Of a stretch of DNA of 64,000 nt, positions 40,604 to 50,348 are shown one piece after another. The stretch covers positions 24,128 through 88,127 of the forward strand of contig CAKSIJ010000013.1 in the NCBI GenBank assembly GCA_934462715.1, written 5' to 3'. Within the stretch, counting starts at the first letter, position 1. Every line of letters begins with the position of its first letter. The DNA is from an uncultured Clostridia bacterium (GTDB lineage: Bacteria; Bacillota; Clostridia; UBA1381). The notes below the pieces were generated by a model. It did no database searches. It was not told the DNA's origin and worked only from the letters and a program-made list of their open reading frames with translations. The position numbers and the translations under genes are program-made.

Positions 40604-41788
40604 ATGACCAAAGAAAAAAGTCTGTACAGGCAGGAACATATCAGCTTGGAATGTATAATGGCAGTTCTGTATTTTGTCTGTCTGCCCTTTACAATCGTTA
40701 CAACCCCTTTCGGCTCCTTGCTGAAGGTTGTCACCATCCCGATTATAGCCGTGCTTGCAGTGAGAATGTTTATGGGGAAAAGCGAGCTTTCTTTTAACTA
40801 TATCCATTTTCTGTATGCCCTCTATATTCTCTACTCAATCAGTATGCTTTTTCTGCGTGCCGATGATATGGCTATAGTCACCACTAAGGATATGGTTCTT
40901 GGAATACTTATGCTGCTGCTGATTTCAATGAGAGTATACAACAAAAGAGAAATCGAGTTTATCGAAACCGCATGGATTATTATGGGAATTTACTGCATAA
41001 TCGTCGGTTTATCGTCCAAAGAGGTTGTGAGCGAATATGAAAGCAGAGCTGTTATAAGGGTTATGGGTTTTGAAGAAGATCAGAATCAGTTCTGCGCATA
41101 CTTCATCATGCCGGTGCTTATCAGCATAAAACGCTTTACCGAAAAAAGACGGTTCTTCCCCGTTTATGCGGTCATCGCTGCGGTATCGTTTTATGTGATT
41201 CTGAAAACAGGCTCAAGAGGCGGTCTTATCGGCGTCTTTGCCGGAGTGATGGCATACATTGTCATCGGCATAAAAAAAACAAATACAAAAATAATTGTCA
41301 CAGCGCTGTCTGTTCTTGCGGTGATTGCCTTTGTTACCGTTGTCATACCGATACTTCCCGAGGACGTTGCAATGCGTTTTTCGCTTGAAGCGGTCGAAAA
41401 GGACGGCGGCAGCGGAAGATTTGACATGTGGAAATTTTTGGTTGAATATTCCGCACATGAGCCTGCAAGACTGATCCGCGGCTCGGGAATATTCTCCACC
41501 TATGATATAATGCACGCAGCAGGCTTTAAAAACGGCGTGGCTCACAATGCATATATTCAGATTCTCAACGATGAGGGAATTATAGGCTTGCTGCTGTTTC
41601 TGGCAACAATCGGTGCGTGCGTTCTCAGAAACATAAAAAAAGAACCGCTCTATGCGTGCGCTTTTATCGCACTGCTGGCATTTTCAATGTCGCTCACCTT
41701 TTATGTATTCAAGCCGTACCTCAACATAATGATGATGTGCGCACTGTCGGTATACGGCTCTCTGCCGGAGGAAAGGCTCAACAGCTAA
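40604..41788 (+). CDS. O-antigen ligase/polymerase-like membrane protein (Wzy type)
   Basis: A 394-residue membrane protein with about ten hydrophobic segments. The central ILKTGSRGGLIGVFAGVMAY is the typical Wzy_C/O-antigen polymerase motif, and a large extracytoplasmic loop with GSGIFSTYDIMHAAGFKNGVAHNAYIQILNDEG follows, also conserved in the family. It would polymerise the lipid-linked repeat units. The ATG at 40604 has CGGAG 7 bases upstream; an in-frame ATG at 40586 lies before that site. Confidence 0.88.
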   Translation: MTKEKSLYRQEHISLECIMAVLYFVCLPFTIVTTPFGSLLKVVTIPIIAVLAVRMFMGKSELSFNYIHFLYALYILYSISMLFLRADDMAIVTTKDMVLGILMLLLISMRVYNKREIEFIETAWIIMGIYCIIVGLSSKEVVSEYESRAVIRVMGFEEDQNQFCAYFIMPVLISIKRFTEKRRFFPVYAVIAAVSFYVILKTGSRGGLIGVFAGVMAYIVIGIKKTNTKIIVTALSVLAVIAFVTVVIPILPEDVAMRFSLEAVEKDGGSGRFDMWKFLVEYSAHEPARLIRGSGIFSTYDIMHAAGFKNGVAHNAYIQILNDEGIIGLLLFLATIGACVLRNIKKEPLYACAFIALLAFSMSLTFYVFKPYLNIMMMCALSVYGSLPEERLNS

Positions 41789-41815
41789 AATAACGCAAAA
41801 CGGAGGAATGTGTTT

Positions 41816-43171
41816 ATGCTTGATAAAATCAATCGTTTATTTAAAAGAAAATATTTTTTGTTCTTGCTGATAACGGCAGCAGCTTTTTCCGTATTTGGAG
41901 AAATGTATCATCATTTCATACTGTCAAATATCAGAGTGATGAAAATAAGCCTTAATTACCCCGGTGCTGAACAGGGCTTAAATCCCGATGGCAGCCGCTT
42001 CAATATATCGGAAATAGCTAACAGCGAGGTCATAGATGAGGCAAAGCAGGGTCTGTTAATGCAGGATTTATCATATGAGGATATAAAAAAGAGAGTGTTC
42101 GTTACAACAAAATTTTCACAAACCAAAATGGACGAGGTTACCTCCGACGCAAGAAGCGGCTTGAGAAGCTCATATATCCCGACAACCTTCTACGTTTACT
42201 ATTCCCAAAAGGACAAGCTTGCAAAAAACGAAACGTACGAATTTCTGGAATCACTTGCAAAAACATATCAAAAGCATTTTTACGCAAAGCATGCAGAAAA
42301 CAATTCTCTGCTTAAATACACCCCGTCAAAAGAGGATTTTACCGGATATGACTATTCGGAAATATACACAATACTCAGCGACAGGGCTGACGAAATGCTG
42401 AATCTCATCTCCGGCCACATGGAAGAAAACAGAGGCTTCCGCTCTCAGGACAATTTAAACTTCGGAACGGTAAGGGACGAGCTGGCAAATTTTAAAGATG
42501 TTAAGCTTGAAAAATTCAACGCATTTGTTGTTCAGAACAATATATCAAAAAACAGACCCGTCTTTATCAACAAGCTTTCCTACCTGATAGACAAGAACAC
42601 AATAACGTATAACAAGCGTATCCGGGCGTCGGAGATTTCAAAAGACGCACTGTACAAATATGAATCGAGAATAACAGCAGTTGCTTTTGTGCCGTCTGTT
42701 GACAGTTCCTCCAGCTACTACATGAGCAGAACAAAAACAGGCATTGACGATTTGGCAACCCAATCCTATAATGACGGAATGGACGCAAAAAGAGTATCAA
42801 AAAAGCTTGACGAATATGACAATAGGCTCAAGAAGCTGAAAAAAGCAAAGAACAGCAATAACGAAGTCTTAGAAATTACGGATCAGTATCTGTCGGAGCT
42901 TTTGACCGACATAGATGCGATTTCGGAAAAAATATCCGCTCTTGACGATGAATATCTGAATTACAAGACAAAGGATTACGTATCGTATGAGCTTGCGGAA
43001 AAAAGCAGAGTGATTAACATAAAAATCATGATAAAATTTGCCCTGCTCGGCGGAATACTTGCTCTTATGCTGATTGCATATGCGGAATTTCTGCACGGTA
43101 TCGTACACAAGAAAACAAAGTGCGCAACAAAAGCGCTGAAAATCATGACAAAAGGAAAGGACAACGAATAA
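41816..43171 (+). CDS. Wzz-like chain-length regulator, first copy
   Basis: A 451-residue protein with one membrane segment near each end (about 12-35 and 405-425) and a long, largely helical extracytoplasmic region between, the layout of polysaccharide co-polymerases. The proximal region contains GSRFNISEIANSEVIDEAK, shared with the next gene. There is no kinase domain and no Walker motif. It should set polymer length together with the polymerase. The start at 41816 was chosen for the CGGAGG 9 bases upstream. The stop is followed directly by the next gene's ATG. Confidence 0.75.
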   Translation: MLDKINRLFKRKYFLFLLITAAAFSVFGEMYHHFILSNIRVMKISLNYPGAEQGLNPDGSRFNISEIANSEVIDEAKQGLLMQDLSYEDIKKRVFVTTKFSQTKMDEVTSDARSGLRSSYIPTTFYVYYSQKDKLAKNETYEFLESLAKTYQKHFYAKHAENNSLLKYTPSKEDFTGYDYSEIYTILSDRADEMLNLISGHMEENRGFRSQDNLNFGTVRDELANFKDVKLEKFNAFVVQNNISKNRPVFINKLSYLIDKNTITYNKRIRASEISKDALYKYESRITAVAFVPSVDSSSSYYMSRTKTGIDDLATQSYNDGMDAKRVSKKLDEYDNRLKKLKKAKNSNNEVLEITDQYLSELLTDIDAISEKISALDDEYLNYKTKDYVSYELAEKSRVINIKIMIKFALLGGILALMLIAYAEFLHGIVHKKTKCATKALKIMTKGKDNE

Positions 43172-43172
43172 A

Positions 43173-44594
43173 ATGAAGCTTACAATATGGGATTTATTTA
43201 AATATATCTTTAAGCATAAATTTTTTATTGCCGCTATGACCGTATTAGCCTATCTTTTGTCAAAGCTTTATGTAAACAAAATTCAGACCTATTCGGCAGA
43301 GGTTATTATCAGCTACAATGACAGCTGTATTTCAACCGGATATGCGCTTGACGGCTCAAAATTTGATGTGAGCGAAATTGTGTCACCCAAGGTAATTGCA
43401 AGCGCAAAGGCTGAATTGCCCTTTAAAATTTCCGATGACGGGATAAAGGCAAATACAAAAATCACGCCTATTATTCCCGACAGCGAGAAAAACATAAAGG
43501 AAGCAAAGGAGAAGCTCGGCGAAGAATACGAGTACCACGCAAACGTTTTTAAGATTCGGTATAAAGGAAATGCGTCATATTACGAAACACGCGATACTCT
43601 CGATAAGCTTATCGATAATTATTTCAAATACTATAACGAAAAGTATCTTTATCTCGCAACCGTGAGCGAAATAGATTATAACTTGAACAATACCGATTAC
43701 GATTATATCGAGCAGGCGGAAATCATTCAAAACAATGTCGACAATGCAATCAATGTTCTTGAGGGCTATGCGAACGGAAAGGAATACCGCTCTCCCTCAA
43801 CCGGTCTTACATTCAAGGATCTTATCAATGAATTTGAGTATCTTTCCGAATTTAAGCTTCCGACCGTATTTTCCCGGATTTATGACGCAAGACTGACCTT
43901 TAATAAGGAGCTGCTTATAAATAAATACACCGATCGCATGGAAACAAACGAGCTTCAAAGCAAAAATTCAGAGGAAAAATCAGAGCTTGCCGGCGACAGA
44001 ATGAAAGCATATGTTAAAGCAAACGTTGACGTTCCGAACTCTTACAACTCAAATCACAGCAACGGCGACGATAACGTAAGAATCATTGACGATATAGATC
44101 ATCATGACTACAGATATATACAAGAGCAGACAACCTACGATTCACTCATCAAAAACTATGTAACCGACAAAATATCTGCCAATGTCAACAAAATTGATGC
44201 AAAGCATTGCAAGGACGTCATAAAAATCTTTTCAACCCCGGCTGCGGCATGGATTAACTACGAAAATACCGAAGCACAGGTAAAAAAAGATATTTCGGAT
44301 ATACTCACAGAGCTCAAAGAGCTTTATAACACCGCATTTTTGCTGATTGACGACTACAATTCCTATATCCCGGCACAGCACATAGAATGTCTTACCGGAA
44401 TAAGGCATTATGAAAATGTATATTCATCGCTTTATCATCTGATTGCGCTGATTCTCGGCTTCGGATTGTCCTGCATACTTGCAATAGCCATAGAAATAAT
44501 GAGAAAATACGCAGCATACAGCAAAAGCAACCCCGATGATGGCGATGAAGCTTCCGAATCAGGTTCAGACGCTTCGGGCAAAAATGCAGATTGA
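43173..44594 (+). CDS. Wzz-like chain-length regulator, second copy
   Basis: A 473-residue protein with the same plan as its neighbour: a membrane segment at about 15-35, a long extracytoplasmic helical region, and a membrane segment at about 425-445. It has GSKFDVSEIVSPKVIASAK at the place where the first copy has GSRFNISEIANSEVIDEAK, showing they are diverged duplicates. The C-terminal cytoplasmic tail is Asp/Ser/Gly-rich. The two may form a hetero-oligomer. No tyrosine-kinase partner is encoded nearby. It is separated by one base from the first copy. Confidence 0.75.
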   Translation: MKLTIWDLFKYIFKHKFFIAAMTVLAYLLSKLYVNKIQTYSAEVIISYNDSCISTGYALDGSKFDVSEIVSPKVIASAKAELPFKISDDGIKANTKITPIIPDSEKNIKEAKEKLGEEYEYHANVFKIRYKGNASYYETRDTLDKLIDNYFKYYNEKYLYLATVSEIDYNLNNTDYDYIEQAEIIQNNVDNAINVLEGYANGKEYRSPSTGLTFKDLINEFEYLSEFKLPTVFSRIYDARLTFNKELLINKYTDRMETNELQSKNSEEKSELAGDRMKAYVKANVDVPNSYNSNHSNGDDNVRIIDDIDHHDYRYIQEQTTYDSLIKNYVTDKISANVNKIDAKHCKDVIKIFSTPAAAWINYENTEAQVKKDISDILTELKELYNTAFLLIDDYNSYIPAQHIECLTGIRHYENVYSSLYHLIALILGFGLSCILAIAIEIMRKYAAYSKSNPDDGDEASESGSDASGKNAD

Positions 44595-44629
44595 TTATAC
44601 CCAATATTAAAACCGAAAGGAAAATCCGC

Positions 44630-45700
44630 ATGGTAGGAATAATATTATACGGTTCGTTCGAACTTGCTCCCTATTCAAAAATGTATATGAGGATTCTTGA
44701 TGATCTTGGTATACAGTATGACCTTATCGGCTGGAAAAGAGAAGAAAAAACCGAATATACCGGAGAAAACGTGTTCATATATGAGGGTCCGGCGGCAAAA
44801 AGATTTTCAAGCCCCGCCGACAAAATCAAACCTGCTCTGGGCTACAGAAAGTATATTATGAATATCATCAAAAACAGAAATTACGACAAACTGATTATTC
44901 TGACAACGCAAACCGCCGTAATTCTTGCGGATATGCTCCTCGGGAAATATAAAAAGAAATATATTTTCGATTACAGGGATAAATCCTACGAATATTTAAA
45001 GCCCTACGGCATGGTTATAAACGGACTGATAAAATCCTCGGCGGAAACGGTACTGTCCTCCCCGTGGTTCAGGACTTCGTTAACAAAGAAAAAGGACTAC
45101 ATTATCGTACACAATTTCCGTGAGGAGCTTTTAAAAAACAAAAGAGAAAGCTGTGAAAAAAAGAATCCCGGCGAGCGAATAATAATCGGCTATACCGGTG
45201 CATTGAGATCTTACGAATATCACAAGAGCCTGTTTGACGTATTCGGCAGCGACAGCCGTTTTGAGCTTCACACCTATGGCTGCGGCGATGACTGTGACCG
45301 GCTTTATGATTATTCATGCAAATTTGACAACGTATTTGTGTACGGAGCTTACAGCGACAGTGAAAAATATGAAATTATCTATAAATTCGATATGATGCTT
45401 TACAACTATCCGTACAGCTTCGTCAATGACGGTGCTGTGGCAAACAAATACTACGATTCGCTTTTAATGAAAAAGCCTATGATTGTAAACAACAAAACCA
45501 AAATAGGCAGATTCATTGAGGATAACGGTCTGGGCGTTTCGATTGACGAGAGCTGCGGCAACGCACCGGAAAAAGTTTACGAATGGTACAAAAGCTTTGA
45601 TTCCGGACATCTGGTTAAGCGGTGTGATGAACTGATTGAAAAATATCTTGAAGATAACAGAGCCTTTGAGAAAAGGATACGAGAATTGTTCTTAAAATAA
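44630..45700 (+). CDS. Putative glycosyltransferase (GT4-like)
   Basis: A 356-residue protein with a GT-B appearance. It starts VGIILYGSFELAPYSKMYMRIL; the second half contains IIIGYTGALRSYEYHKSLFDVFG, FELHTYGCGDD and the donor-site region ANKYYDSLLMKKPMIVNN. The classic GT4 EX7E motif is not obvious, so the family is a tentative call. The ATG at 44630 is supported by AAAGGAAA 8 bases upstream; an earlier in-frame TTG overlaps the previous gene. Confidence 0.75.
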   Translation: MVGIILYGSFELAPYSKMYMRILDDLGIQYDLIGWKREEKTEYTGENVFIYEGPAAKRFSSPADKIKPALGYRKYIMNIIKNRNYDKLIILTTQTAVILADMLLGKYKKKYIFDYRDKSYEYLKPYGMVINGLIKSSAETVLSSPWFRTSLTKKKDYIIVHNFREELLKNKRESCEKKNPGERIIIGYTGALRSYEYHKSLFDVFGSDSRFELHTYGCGDDCDRLYDYSCKFDNVFVYGAYSDSEKYEIIYKFDMMLYNYPYSFVNDGAVANKYYDSLLMKKPMIVNNKTKIGRFIEDNGLGVSIDESCGNAPEKVYEWYKSFDSGHLVKRCDELIEKYLEDNRAFEKRIRELFLK

Positions 45701-45728
45701 ACAAAAAACACGAATGAGGTTATCGGTT

Positions 45729-46883
45729 ATGAAAAAGCTTCTGATTGTAAACAACAATATGCACATTGGCGGCATACAAAAATCACTCGTTAATCTGCTG
45801 GAGGAAATATCCGAAGATTACGAAATAGATTTGTTTCTTTTTGCAAATATCGGAGAGCTTAAAGACAGTATTCCGAAAAGCGTGCATATAACCGAGGGCG
45901 GATTTTTTACTCAGTCAATGGGACTGACTCATGAAGAATCAAAGAAAAAAGACCTGCCGACCTTTTTAAACCGCTCGTTCTGGACTGTTATGACAAGAAT
46001 ATTCAAAACAAAATTCAGTTTCGGAATCCTTTCAAGGCTTGAAAGCATAAAGGGCGAATATGACTGCGCAATTTCATTTATGCAAAACGGAGAGGAAAGA
46101 ATGTTTTACGGCGGTTGTGTTGAGTTTGTATTAAATGCGGCGAAAAGTACTCAAAAGATATGCTTTATACACTGTGATTTTCTGAATTACGGCGGTAACA
46201 ATGCCTATAACAGAAAAATGCTCGAACGTTTTGACAAGATAGCCGCCGTTTCCGACTCAGTCGGCAAAAGGCTTGCCTCGGCTGACGAAAGACTCAATGG
46301 CAAAATATATACCGTCCGCAATTGCTGTAACCGCAAAGAAATTATTGCTCTGTCAAATGCATATGAAGCGGAATATACTCACGGAGCAATCAATCTTTTT
46401 TCAGCCGCACGGCTCAGAAAGGAAAAGGGAATAGTGCGTATGCTCCCTATTCTTAAAAGAATCAAGGAAAACGGTCTTGACTTTGTATGGAGAATAGCCG
46501 GTGACGGGCCGGATTTGAACACCGTCACAAATTTAATTGAACGGTATAATCTCAAAGAAAACGTTATACTGCTCGGACGTCTTAAAAATCCGTATCCGTA
46601 TTTTAAAGCTTCGGATATTGTCCTCGTTCCGTCATATGATGAAGCCGCACCTATAGTGTATGATGAAGCAGCGGTTTTCGGCACACAGGTGTTTACCACC
46701 GATACAACGTCCGCAGTTGAAATGATTGCGGACCACAGCAGGGGTTGGGTATGCAAAAATAACGATGAGGATATTGAAAAACAACTTTCTGACGTTATGC
46801 GCAATTTCAAACCATATAAATACGAATCTGAAAACGATAATAACAGGCAGGCAAAAAAGCAGTTTGCCGAGCTTATAGGATAG
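45729..46883 (+). CDS. Glycosyltransferase family 4
   Basis: A 384-residue GT-B enzyme. The N-terminal LLIVNNNMHIGGIQKSLVNLLEE is the usual glycine-rich loop after the first strand. The C-terminal domain carries SAARLRKEKGIVRMLPIL, RIAGDGPDLNTV and the EX7E-type region VPSYDEAAPIVYDEAAVFGTQV. It should act in the cytoplasm on the lipid-linked repeat unit. The start at 45729 is preferred to the ATG at 45714 because GAGG lies at 9 bases. Confidence 0.9.
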   Translation: MKKLLIVNNNMHIGGIQKSLVNLLEEISEDYEIDLFLFANIGELKDSIPKSVHITEGGFFTQSMGLTHEESKKKDLPTFLNRSFWTVMTRIFKTKFSFGILSRLESIKGEYDCAISFMQNGEERMFYGGCVEFVLNAAKSTQKICFIHCDFLNYGGNNAYNRKMLERFDKIAAVSDSVGKRLASADERLNGKIYTVRNCCNRKEIIALSNAYEAEYTHGAINLFSAARLRKEKGIVRMLPILKRIKENGLDFVWRIAGDGPDLNTVTNLIERYNLKENVILLGRLKNPYPYFKASDIVLVPSYDEAAPIVYDEAAVFGTQVFTTDTTSAVEMIADHSRGWVCKNNDEDIEKQLSDVMRNFKPYKYESENDNNRQAKKQFAELIG

Positions 46884-46922
46884 AACGTACCCGAAATATT
46901 AAGCTAAAGGAGCTGTAACCGT

Positions 46923-48104
46923 ATGCTTACAGATAAAATCAGCAATTATATTCAATATATAAAATATATCGCAGGTTATATGTTCATGCACTTTATCTCC
47001 CTGTTCGCACGCAAGCTTCCGAAATATAAAAACCTATGGCTCGTAAGTGAAAGAAACTCGGACGCAAGGGACAACGGCTATCACTTTTTTAAATACTTAT
47101 GCAAGGAACAGCCACAAATAAACTGCGCATACATTATAGACAAAAGCTCCGCCGATTATGAACGGGTATCAAAGCTCGGAAAAACAATCAGTCCGAACAC
47201 TCCCTCTCATATGCTCGCTCTTGCGTGCGCCAAGGTTTGCATAAGCACACACATAATGGGCTTCACTCCCGATCCGTACCGTTTTGCAATACTCGACAAG
47301 TATTTTAGATTGGTACGCGGAAAAAAGGTATTTCTTCAGCACGGAATCATCATGAACGATTTAAAGGAGCTTTACTATCCGGCTTCAAGACCCGATTTGT
47401 TCATATGTACGGCTATTCCCGAATACAACTTTTTGAAAAGCCGCTTTAACTACCCTCCCGAAGTAATCCAAAGAATCGGCTTATGCCGCTATGACAGGCT
47501 TAATGAAAGACACACCGTAAAAAGGCAGATACTCGTAATGCCGACATGGAGAATCTATTTAAGAGGTCTTTCGGACGCGGACTTTATAAAAAGCGATTAT
47601 TATAAAAGCTTTAACAGCCTGTTAAACAGCGCCGAAACAGCAAAAATGCTTGATGAGAATAATTTTGAAATGGTTTTTTATCTGCACTTTGAGCTTCAGC
47701 CGTATACCGGACTTTTTAAAAGCATTAATAAAAGAATAAAAACAGTAAGCTTCGGTGACGCTGACGTACAAACCCTGCTTATGGAATCGGCAATATTGGT
47801 TACAGATTATTCAAGCGTATTTTTTGACTTTGCCTACATGAAAAAGCCGCTTGCATATTTTTGGTTTGACGAGGAAAATTTTTTCGAAAGCCACTACCAA
47901 AAAGGGTATTTCGATTTTTACAAAGACGGTTTCGGTCCGGTGCTGAATACCCACAAGGCTGTGACGGAATACATAGCCGCCCGAATAAAGGATAACCTAA
48001 AACCGGAGAAAGAATATTCGGACAGAAGCAAGGAATTTTTCTGCGATCTCGGAAAAGACCACTGCAAAAAAACATATGAAGCCATATGTAACACTTTAAA
48101 TTAA
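46923..48104 (+). CDS. CDP-glycerol:glycerophosphate glycerophosphotransferase family protein (TagF-like)
   Basis: A 393-residue member of the Glyphos_transf family. Signatures include WLVSERNSDARDNGYHFFKYL, FLQHGIIMNDLK, and TDYSSVFFDFAYMKKPLAYFWFD, which are diagnostic. Such enzymes transfer glycerol phosphate or ribitol phosphate from CDP-alditol, as in teichoic acids or as a decoration of capsular polymers. The gene that would make CDP-glycerol is not in the window. AAAGGAGC precedes the ATG. Confidence 0.9.
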   Translation: MLTDKISNYIQYIKYIAGYMFMHFISLFARKLPKYKNLWLVSERNSDARDNGYHFFKYLCKEQPQINCAYIIDKSSADYERVSKLGKTISPNTPSHMLALACAKVCISTHIMGFTPDPYRFAILDKYFRLVRGKKVFLQHGIIMNDLKELYYPASRPDLFICTAIPEYNFLKSRFNYPPEVIQRIGLCRYDRLNERHTVKRQILVMPTWRIYLRGLSDADFIKSDYYKSFNSLLNSAETAKMLDENNFEMVFYLHFELQPYTGLFKSINKRIKTVSFGDADVQTLLMESAILVTDYSSVFFDFAYMKKPLAYFWFDEENFFESHYQKGYFDFYKDGFGPVLNTHKAVTEYIAARIKDNLKPEKEYSDRSKEFFCDLGKDHCKKTYEAICNTLN

Positions 48105-48130
48105 GCTTTGCACCAAGGGGGTTGGATTAT

Positions 48131-49252
48131 ATGAAGCCTTTAATCACAATAGGCGTTGCGGTTTACAACATTGATAAAGAAAGCCTTACGGAATGTATTG
48201 AAAGTATCGTTTCCAACCGTTCCGGCAGCTTTGAAATAATAATTGTAAATGACTGCTCAACAAACGGCTGCGATGCTGTATGCAAAAAGTATGCAAGTGC
48301 CGACAGCAGAATCGAATATGTTGAATTCGCCAAAAATCACGGAATCGGTTATGTAAGAAACGCAATCATTGAAAGAGCAAGGGGCGAATGGATTTTTTTT
48401 GTTGACGGTGACGATAAAATCTACAGCAATTTTGAGGATTCCGTCCGAAGCGAACACACCTCCGGCTGCGACATACTGATATACGATTATGAAAGCTTTA
48501 CGGAGGAGCAGCTCTACAACTGCAGTTTTTATGACGGAAAATATGAGCTTTTAAGCCAAAAAGAAATTGAACGCTGCTGCATTGCCTGTCTTACCGAAGC
48601 ACCGTGCTTTATAAAGGGCAAAAGTCTTTCAAAGGGCTGCACCGCAAAGGGCTACAGAAAGGATTTTCTGATAAAAAACAATATCCGCTTTGTTGAGGAG
48701 CTGAAAATATCGGAGGATTCAATGTTTTATGCGGACGCTTTGCACCGGTGTAGCAAAGCCGTATATTTTCCCTTTACTCTGTACTACTACCGCAGCGGCA
48801 ACAAGCAGTCGGTTACAAACAACTACAATCCCGATACGGCAGAGCTCAGAAGCCTTTATCTCATATTTGCCTGCAAAAGAATCGCCGATTATTTCCCCGG
48901 CAGAGATGACGTTAAAGAGCTTTATTACTCCTACAAAATTGCTGCTGTCGCTTTTATGGAATGTAAGCTGAATATCTTTCACAAAAACAATCCAAAAGGC
49001 TATTTTGAGCGCAGAAAGGAATTTTTAAATTTTTTTTCGGAAGAACCCTACAATACCGCAATCGAAAAAATGAATCCGTATATGTACAATTGGCGCGAGA
49101 GGACAATAATATTCAAGCTTATTAAAAAGAGAAGCTTTTTTATGCTCAACTTTATTTTCAAAAATCCCATCGCACTGCATTGGTATGGCGGTGCGGCGCA
49201 CCGCATTAACAAAATCAAAAGGAGGGTGGTTTTCCCGTGGAGAAAAAATTGA
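48131..49252 (+). CDS. Glycosyltransferase family 2 with C-terminal extension, first copy
   Basis: A 373-residue GT2 enzyme. The GT-A domain has PLITIGVAVYNIDKESLTECIESI and the metal site FFVDGDDKIY. A C-terminal helical region includes FHKNNPKGYFERRKEFLNF and NWRERTIIFKLIKKRSFFMLNFIFKNPI. The same extension occurs in the next gene, so the two are tandem duplicates. The ATG at 48131 follows AAGGGGG. It overlaps the next gene's GTG by 16 bases. Confidence 0.9.
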   Translation: MKPLITIGVAVYNIDKESLTECIESIVSNRSGSFEIIIVNDCSTNGCDAVCKKYASADSRIEYVEFAKNHGIGYVRNAIIERARGEWIFFVDGDDKIYSNFEDSVRSEHTSGCDILIYDYESFTEEQLYNCSFYDGKYELLSQKEIERCCIACLTEAPCFIKGKSLSKGCTAKGYRKDFLIKNNIRFVEELKISEDSMFYADALHRCSKAVYFPFTLYYYRSGNKQSVTNNYNPDTAELRSLYLIFACKRIADYFPGRDDVKELYYSYKIAAVAFMECKLNIFHKNNPKGYFERRKEFLNFFSEEPYNTAIEKMNPYMYNWRERTIIFKLIKKRSFFMLNFIFKNPIALHWYGGAAHRINKIKRRVVFPWRKN

Positions 49253-50334
49253 GCATATGCGTTGCGGTATACAATATCAGCGAGGAATATTTAAGGCAAT
49301 GCATTGAAAGCATTATCAAGGATAAATCCCCCGATATACAGATAATACTCGGAGATGATTGCTCCGAAAACGGCAGCGGCGAAATATGCGGAGAATATGC
49401 AAAAAAGGACAGCAGAATTTTATATATAAGACAAGAAAAAAACGGCGGTGTGAGCAGGCTCAGAAACAAAATGCTCGATTCCGCTTCGGGCGAATATATA
49501 GGCTTTATTGACGGAGATGACGTTATAAGCGGTTACTGTATTCAGGCAATGAAAACCGCCGCCGATACCGGCTTCGACATTGTAATGTTTGAATGGCAGA
49601 CCTTTGAAAAAAACGTCCCGAAAAGCAAGCTGAACGGTTCAAAAGCGAAAAAGCTGCCCAATGAAGCGGGCAAAAGTTTTTCCGGAGCCTGTCTGACCGG
49701 AGCACCTTCCGGAATTGAAGCTTACGGAATAAAAGCATCCACGCCGTCATCTGTATGCAACAAAATTTACAAAAGAGAATTTATAAATCAAAATAATCTG
49801 CGATTCCGTGACGGGCTGAAAAAATCTCAGGACGTTGAATTCAACACAAATGCTTTCAGCAAATGCAAAATGGTCGGGTATCTTGAAGAAACACTGTATT
49901 TTTACAGAAAAAATCAAACCTCCGTCTGCAACAGATACAGCGGCGATATACGCAGTACGATTAAAAGCTGTATGGATTATGACATGGAAAATTTGAAAAA
50001 TCTCTTTAACGGCGACAAAAAATATATGGATTTATGGCGCAGATATAAGCTGATTCATTTTCTTACGGTAATCTTTTCTTTGGATATTTTCCACCCGGAT
50101 AACCCAAAATCCAAAAGCGAAAGAAAAAAGGACTTTTTGGAAGTTGTTGACAGCAGGTTATACAGAGATTTTTTTGAAAGCTTCGATTTTGAAGCATACG
50201 GTTGGAACGAAAGAAAACTGATTTTAAAGCTTGCGTCACGAAGAAAGTTTGCATTATTGGATTTTATGTACAAATATCCGATAAGCTTTAAAATTTACGG
50301 ACACATTAAAAAAATAATTAAAATAAAACAGTAA
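49237..50334 (+). CDS. Glycosyltransferase family 2 with C-terminal extension, second copy
   Basis: A 365-residue paralogue of the preceding enzyme. It has KLSICVAVYNISEEYLRQCIESI, the metal site GFIDGDDVIS, and the matching tail FHPDNPKSKSERKKDFLEV and WNERKLILKLASRRKFALLDFMYKYPI. The start is GTG at 49237 with AGGAGGGTGG upstream inside the previous gene. The pair probably adds successive sugars or branches to the repeat unit. Confidence 0.9.
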   Translation: MEKKLSICVAVYNISEEYLRQCIESIIKDKSPDIQIILGDDCSENGSGEICGEYAKKDSRILYIRQEKNGGVSRLRNKMLDSASGEYIGFIDGDDVISGYCIQAMKTAADTGFDIVMFEWQTFEKNVPKSKLNGSKAKKLPNEAGKSFSGACLTGAPSGIEAYGIKASTPSSVCNKIYKREFINQNNLRFRDGLKKSQDVEFNTNAFSKCKMVGYLEETLYFYRKNQTSVCNRYSGDIRSTIKSCMDYDMENLKNLFNGDKKYMDLWRRYKLIHFLTVIFSLDIFHPDNPKSKSERKKDFLEVVDSRLYRDFFESFDFEAYGWNERKLILKLASRRKFALLDFMYKYPISFKIYGHIKKIIKIKQ

Positions 50335-50348
50335 AGGTAAGATATTAT